Source of the DNA: Hyphomicrobiales bacterium
GTDB lineage: Bacteria; Pseudomonadota; Alphaproteobacteria; Rhizobiales; Rhizobiaceae
DNA: 64,000 nucleotides
Reading direction: 5' to 3'
NCBI GenBank assembly: GCA_900466945.1
Contig: UBNV01000006.1
Coordinates: forward strand, 372,001 to 436,000
The translations under genes were made by a program, and so were the position numbers. The notes below the pieces were generated by a model that saw nothing but the letters and a program-made list of their open reading frames with translations, had not been told where the DNA came from and searched no databases. The first letter of the stretch is position 1, and the number at the start of each line of letters is the position of its first letter. Shown piece after piece: positions 60,167 to 64,000 of this stretch.

Positions 60167-60751
60167 TCAGTGCTCGTCTTCGCTCGCTGTTGCCGGTTCC
60201 GGGGTGCGCGGCGTGCCGCGTTCGGACGGATCGCGGCCGATTTCGGCCTTCAGCGTCATCAGGTCTATGAAATGGTCAGACTGGCGGCGCAGGTCGTCGG
60301 CGATCATTGGCGGCTGGGTGGCCATGGTCGACACGACCGAGACCTTGCGGCCCTTGCGCTGCAGCGCTTCCACCAGCGTGGTGAAATCGCCGTCGCCGGA
60401 GAAGAGCACGAGATGGTCGACCGTCTCGGACTGTTCCATCGCGTCGATGGCAAGCTCGATATCCATGTTGCCCTTGACCTTACGGCGGCCCATGGAGTCG
60501 GTGAATTCCTTCGCAGGCTTGGTCACGACCTTGTAGCCGTTGTAATCGAGCCAGTCGATCAACGGGCGGATCGAGGAATATTCCTGATCCTCGATGAGGG
60601 CGGTGTAGTAATAGGCGCGCAGCAGATAGCCGCGCTTCTGGAAGGCTTTTAGGAGCTTGCGGTAATCGATGTCGAAGCCGAGGCTCTTGGACGCGGCGTA
60701 AAGATTGGCGCCATCGATGAAGAGAGCTATTTTCTCGCGAGGGTCGAACAT
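60167..60751 (-). CDS. NYN-domain (LabA/DUF88) nuclease-like protein
   Basis: 194-residue PIN-like NYN protein. Acidic residues are seen in ALFIDGANLY (D13), KGNMDIELAIDAM and LFSGDGDFTTL, matching the metal-binding set. These proteins are predicted RNases; LabA-type members act in circadian and stress control elsewhere. It lies next to rpoZ and rsh in rhizobia, as here. It starts at ATG 60751. A dyad lies upstream. Confidence 0.92.
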   Translation of the reverse strand: MFDPREKIALFIDGANLYAASKSLGFDIDYRKLLKAFQKRGYLLRAYYYTALIEDQEYSSIRPLIDWLDYNGYKVVTKPAKEFTDSMGRRKVKGNMDIELAIDAMEQSETVDHLVLFSGDGDFTTLVEALQRKGRKVSVVSTMATQPPMIADDLRRQSDHFIDLMTLKAEIGRDPSERGTPRTPEPATASEDEH

Positions 60752-60821
60752 GTCGATATCCTTAAGTCAAATGTACATAGCAACGGCAATTGGCAATCAA
60801 AACAAGACCTTGCCCTTCAAG

Positions 60822-60858
60822 ATATGATCACCGAAATTACATTATGAAATGATCATAT
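60822..60858. promoter_or_regulatory. ATATGATCA-N19-TGATCATAT dyad
   Basis: Perfect 9-bp arms at 60822-60830 and 60850-60858 with a 19-base spacer, each containing TGATCA. It sits in the AT-rich NYN-rpoZ divergent gap, about 70-110 bases from the NYN start. It may be an operator or a cruciform. Confidence 0.45.
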
Positions 60859-60977
60859 AAAAATCTATCTAGGGCATCGCCTGCGGCAATCCAAGCAGCC
60901 TGCGGTTGAAATGTGGTGTAGATGGTCTCTTTTCCGCCCTCCATTTTTGGGCTTGGAGGGGTGCCAACACGAAAAAC

Positions 60978-61006
60978 TTGAATTTGCCGTCCATTGCCTG
61001 TATCGC
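60978..61006 (+). promoter_or_regulatory. sigma70-type promoter for rpoZ
   Basis: TTGAAT (60978-60983), 17 bases, TATCGC (61001-61006), 41 bases before the rpoZ start. Confidence 0.5.
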
Positions 61007-61047
61007 ACCCGTCAATCCCACGCATTCAAGACCGCAAAGGACAGGCA

Positions 61048-61449
61048 ATGGCCCGTGTCACCGTTGAAGATTGCATCGACAAAGTCGAGAACCGCTTCGA
61101 GCTCGTTCTGCTCGCAAGCCACCGTGCCCGCCAGATCTCCCAGGGCGCGCCGATCACCATCGATCGCGACAAGGACAAGAACCCGGTCGTGGCGCTGCGC
61201 GAAATCGCCGACGAGACGCTCTCGCCCGACGACCTGAAGGAAGATCTGATCCATTCGCTGCAGAAGCACGTCGAAGTCGACGAGCCTGAGCAGGAGCCGA
61301 GCTCCATGCTCGCCAACACCGGCACGGCCGGCAAGGGCGACGAAGAAGACGAACTGCCGGAAACCCTCACTTTCGACCAGATGTCGGAAGAGGAGCTTCT
61401 GGCCGGTATCGAAGGCCTGGTTCCGCCGGAAAAGAGCGACGATTACTAA
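61048..61449 (+). CDS. rpoZ: RNA polymerase omega subunit
   Basis: 133-residue RpoZ. It begins [30 protein letters not shown], the conserved core, and has a long acidic C-terminal tail ([20 protein letters not shown]) typical of alphaproteobacteria. Omega aids polymerase assembly and, with rsh, ppGpp response. ATG 61048 has AGGCA upstream; the frame is open from 60994. A terminator separates it from rsh, 99 bases on. Confidence 0.97.
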   Translation: MARVTVEDCIDKVENRFELVLLASHRARQISQGAPITIDRDKDKNPVVALREIADETLSPDDLKEDLIHSLQKHVEVDEPEQEPSSMLANTGTAGKGDEEDELPETLTFDQMSEEELLAGIEGLVPPEKSDDY

Positions 61450-61497
61450 TCGTCAACAGATCGGACTTTAGTCTGTTTCTGACTGTATGATGATCGT

Positions 61498-61526
61498 GCG
61501 CCAGTCTCATCGACTGGCGCGCTTTT
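61498..61526 (+). terminator. intrinsic terminator between rpoZ and rsh
   Basis: Perfect 9-bp stem GCGCCAGTC / GACTGGCGC with a short loop, then GCTTTTTCG. It lies 23 bases before the rsh start. Confidence 0.85.
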
Positions 61527-61548
61527 TCGTTTCTAGGAGACGACTGGA

Positions 61549-63777
61549 ATGATGCGGCAATACGAGCTCGTGGAGCGGGTGCAGAAATACAAGCCCGACG
61601 CCAACGAAGCTCTGCTCAACAAGGCCTATGTCTATGCCATGCAGAAGCACGGCAAGCAGACACGCGCCAGCGGGGACCCCTATATCTCCCACCCGCTCGA
61701 AGTTGCCGCCATCCTCACCGACATGCATCTCGACGAATCGACGATTGCCGTCGCGCTTTTGCACGACACGATCGAGGATACGTCTGCGACCCGTGGCGAG
61801 ATCGACGAATTGTTCGGCGAAGACATTGGCCGTCTCGTCGAAGGCCTCACCAAGATCAAGAAGCTCGACCTCGTCACGAAGAAGGCGAAGCAGGCGGAGA
61901 ATCTGCGCAAGCTTCTGCTTGCCATTTCCGACGACGTGCGCGTCCTGCTGGTCAAGCTCGCCGACCGCCTGCACAACATGCGCACGCTCGAACACATGCG
62001 CGACGACAAGCGCGCCCGCATTTCCGAAGAGACGATGGAAATCTATGCGCCGCTTGCCGGCCGTATGGGCATGCAGGACATGCGCGACGAGCTGGAGGAC
62101 CTCTCCTTCCGCTACATGAACCCGGAGGCCTACGAGACCGTCACCCAGCGTCTCGCGGAGCTTTCGACCCGCAACGAGGGCCTGATCACGAAGATCGAGG
62201 ACGAGTTGCGCGATCTTCTGGTGGCGAACGGCCTCCTGACCCCCTCCGTCAAGGGCCGGCAGAAGAAGCCATATTCGGTCTTTCGCAAGATGCAGTCGAA
62301 GTCGCTCTCCTTCGAGCAGCTTTCCGACGTCTACGGCTTCCGCATTCTCGTCGACGACATTCCCGGCTGCTACCGCGCGCTCGGCATCGTGCATTCGCGC
62401 TGGCGCGTCGTACCCGGCCGCTTCAAGGACTATATTTCGACGCCGAAGCAGAACGACTACCGTTCGATCCACACCACGATCGTCGGCCCGTCGCGCCAGC
62501 GCATCGAGCTGCAGATCCGCACGCGCCGCATGCACGAGATCGCCGAATTCGGCATTGCCGCGCACACGCTCTACAAGGATGGCGAGAACGGCGAGGCGAA
62601 CGAGCCGCTCCAGCGCGAGAGCAATGCCTATTCCTGGCTGCGCCACACGATCGAGGCGCTCGCCGAAGGCGACAATCCGGAAGAATTCCTGGAGCACACC
62701 AAGCTCGAACTCTTCCAGGACCAGGTCTTCTGCTTCACGCCGAAGGGCAAGCTGATCGCGCTGCCGCGCGGTGCGACCCCGATCGACTTCGCCTATGCCG
62801 TCCACACCAATGTCGGCGATACCTGTGTCGGCGCCAAGATCAACGGCTCGATCATGCCGCTCGTCACCCGCCTGTCGAATGGCGACGAAGTCGAGATCAT
62901 CCGCTCCGGCGTGCAGGTGCCGCCCGCCGCCTGGGAAGAGATCGTCGTCACCGGCAAGGCCCGCGCCGCGATTCGCCGCGCCACCCGCATGGCCATCCGC
63001 AAACAATATGCTGGCCTTGGCCAGCGCATCCTGGAGCGCACCTTCGAGCGCGCCGGCAAGATCTTCTCCAAGGACACGCTGCGTCCGGCGCTGCATCGTT
63101 TGGGCCAGCGCGACGTGGAAGACGCGATCGCCTCCGTCGGCCGTGGCGAGACCTCCTCGCTCGACGTTCTCAGGGCCGTCTTCCCCGATTACCAGGACGA
63201 GCGCGTCACGGTGAAGCCGTCCTCGGATGACGGCTGGTTCGCCATGAACAGCGCCAATGGCATGGTCTTCAAGATCCCCGGTCCGGCCCATCCGAAGGGC
63301 GATGTGCCCACGGCGGGCGATGGTCCGGAACCGCTGCCGATTCGCGGCCTTTCGGGCAATGCCGAAGTTCATTTTGCCCCGGCCGGCGCCGTTCCCGGCG
63401 ATCGCATCGTCGGCATCATGGAAGACGGCAAGGGTATCACCATCTATCCGATCCAGGCGTCCGCCCTCCAGCGCTTCGAAAACGAGCCGGAGCGCTGGAT
63501 CGATGTGCGCTGGGATCTCGACGAAGCGAACAAGTCCCGCTTCGTCGCCCGCATCCTGATCAACGCGTTGAACGAGCCTGGCACGCTGGCAACCGTTGCA
63601 CAGTGCGTCGCGCGCCTCGACATCAACATCCGCGTGCTCAACATGATCCGTATCGCCACCGACTTCACGGAAATGGGGATCGATCTGGAAGTTTGGGACC
63701 TGCGTCAGCTGAGCCAGCTTCTGAGCGAGTTGAAGGAACTGGACTGCATCTCGACAGTGAAGAGGGTCTATGACTGA
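61549..63777 (+). CDS. rsh: bifunctional (p)ppGpp synthetase/hydrolase (RSH)
   Basis: 742-residue Rel/SpoT homologue. The HD hydrolase domain has ISHPL (H48) and HDTIED (72-77) intact; the synthetase domain has YSVFRKMQSKS, FRILVDD and NDYRSIHTTI; TGS (LPRGATPIDFAYAVHT) and a C-terminal ACT domain follow. Both activities should be present, as is usual for the single RSH of rhizobia. ATG 61549 has AGGAGACG nearby. It runs the stringent response. It is close to rpoZ, which also affects ppGpp sensing. Confidence 0.97.
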   Translation: MMRQYELVERVQKYKPDANEALLNKAYVYAMQKHGKQTRASGDPYISHPLEVAAILTDMHLDESTIAVALLHDTIEDTSATRGEIDELFGEDIGRLVEGLTKIKKLDLVTKKAKQAENLRKLLLAISDDVRVLLVKLADRLHNMRTLEHMRDDKRARISEETMEIYAPLAGRMGMQDMRDELEDLSFRYMNPEAYETVTQRLAELSTRNEGLITKIEDELRDLLVANGLLTPSVKGRQKKPYSVFRKMQSKSLSFEQLSDVYGFRILVDDIPGCYRALGIVHSRWRVVPGRFKDYISTPKQNDYRSIHTTIVGPSRQRIELQIRTRRMHEIAEFGIAAHTLYKDGENGEANEPLQRESNAYSWLRHTIEALAEGDNPEEFLEHTKLELFQDQVFCFTPKGKLIALPRGATPIDFAYAVHTNVGDTCVGAKINGSIMPLVTRLSNGDEVEIIRSGVQVPPAAWEEIVVTGKARAAIRRATRMAIRKQYAGLGQRILERTFERAGKIFSKDTLRPALHRLGQRDVEDAIASVGRGETSSLDVLRAVFPDYQDERVTVKPSSDDGWFAMNSANGMVFKIPGPAHPKGDVPTAGDGPEPLPIRGLSGNAEVHFAPAGAVPGDRIVGIMEDGKGITIYPIQASALQRFENEPERWIDVRWDLDEANKSRFVARILINALNEPGTLATVAQCVARLDINIRVLNMIRIATDFTEMGIDLEVWDLRQLSQLLSELKELDCISTVKRVYD

Positions 63778-63993
63778 CCGGCATTTTGGCGAGGGCGGGA
63801 ATAATCCGCCCCGCCGCTCGAAAGCCGGGCGTTCTGCCTCTCTTTTGATCACAATCCTGCCTAAATCGTAAACCTCGACCCGCTTGTTATGCGTTCGGCG
63901 CATGGCTGTCTTCGGTTCTTGTCTCTGGTGGATTGTGCGTCGCACCATTATCTTCGGGTCAACACATGAAGAGACTTAACCGAGGATAAAACG

Positions 63994-64000
63994 ATGTTTA
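63994..64000 (+). CDS. probable start of a further gene, truncated by window end
   Basis: ATG at 63994 with GAGGAT nine bases upstream. Only two codons are visible, so nothing can be said about the product. Bases 63778-63993 hold no other convincing gene; a weak hairpin lies near 63793-63812. Confidence 0.35.

Noticed and set aside
61507..63948. 813-residue open frame antisense to rsh
   Set aside because: It mirrors the rsh codons, is rich in Asp, Arg and His as expected from an antisense high-GC frame, and has no ribosome site or motif.
1..64000. CRISPR arrays, rRNA operons, riboswitches, insertion sequences
   Set aside because: No regularly spaced repeats, rRNA sequence, known riboswitch core or transposase was seen on reading both strands.

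Overview
The window looks like a chromosomal segment of a high-GC alphaproteobacterium of the Rhizobiaceae (Rhizobium, Agrobacterium or Neorhizobium type). Four things point there. One is a RIME-like intergenic palindrome at 4891-5003. Another is a pair of RopA-type porins with the rhizobial N-terminus. There is also a large family of small rhizobial proteins (DUF1127, DUF2147, DUF2218, Sel1). Finally, the order slt / dapA / smpB / NYN protein / rpoZ / rsh at the right end matches what I recall of rhizobial chromosomes. No rRNA, CRISPR array or intact mobile element is visible. One tRNA (Ser, GCT) and one orphan tyrosine recombinase are present.

Layout. 1-11.4 kb: transporters (EamA, MFS), an unrecognised two-winged-helix-like protein, a divergent uracil-DNA glycosylase, an Hsp70-like ATPase without substrate domain, and a leftward set made of a 3-hydroxyisobutyrate-dehydrogenase-like enzyme, an FAD-linked oxidase and a divergent SDR. 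11.4-19 kb: ETF-ubiquinone oxidoreductase behind a MerR-style promoter, an L,D-transpeptidase lipoprotein, two HxlR regulators flanking a quinone oxidoreductase, an MFS exporter and a lipid kinase. 19-24.4 kb: a complete oligopeptide ABC operon (binding protein, two permeases, fused ATPase). 24.5-27.5 kb: divergent gamma-glutamylputrescine-synthetase-like enzyme and polyamine-type aminotransferase. 27.5-29.5 kb: two YCII (DGPF) proteins and an ECF42-type sigma factor whose ribosome site is an 11-base G run. 29.6-37.9 kb: an SDR, a PadR-DUF2218 operon with a perfect palindromic operator, OsmC, a glycosyltransferase pair with a YbhN-type membrane protein, and a divergent LysR/aldo-keto reductase pair. 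37.9-45.4 kb: amn, small proteins, a HisC-like aminotransferase, two PilZ-type proteins, and a ferredoxin reductase. 45.5-49.7 kb: integrase, then two porins facing away from each other around tRNA-Ser, with 209-bp nearly identical inverted 5' ends. 49.8-64 kb: hydrolase, lytic transglycosylase, dapA, an accessory block (proteasome-like Ntn hydrolase, quinone oxidoreductase, methyltransferase, cupin), smpB, a DUF1127 protein, ada, NYN protein, rpoZ and rsh.

How they work together: most genes are ordinary housekeeping or accessory metabolism. The points of most interest are regulatory. (a) Two copies of a 16-bp dyad sit inside the promoter spacer of unrelated genes. (b) A homopolymeric ribosome site precedes a sigma factor. 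(c) The porin inverted repeat could recombine. (d) A proteasome-like peptidase has residues at exactly T1, D17 and K33 and a candidate EcfG stress promoter. I see no clearly new multi-gene system. The ECF42/YCII module and the proteasome-like gene are the best candidates for follow-up.
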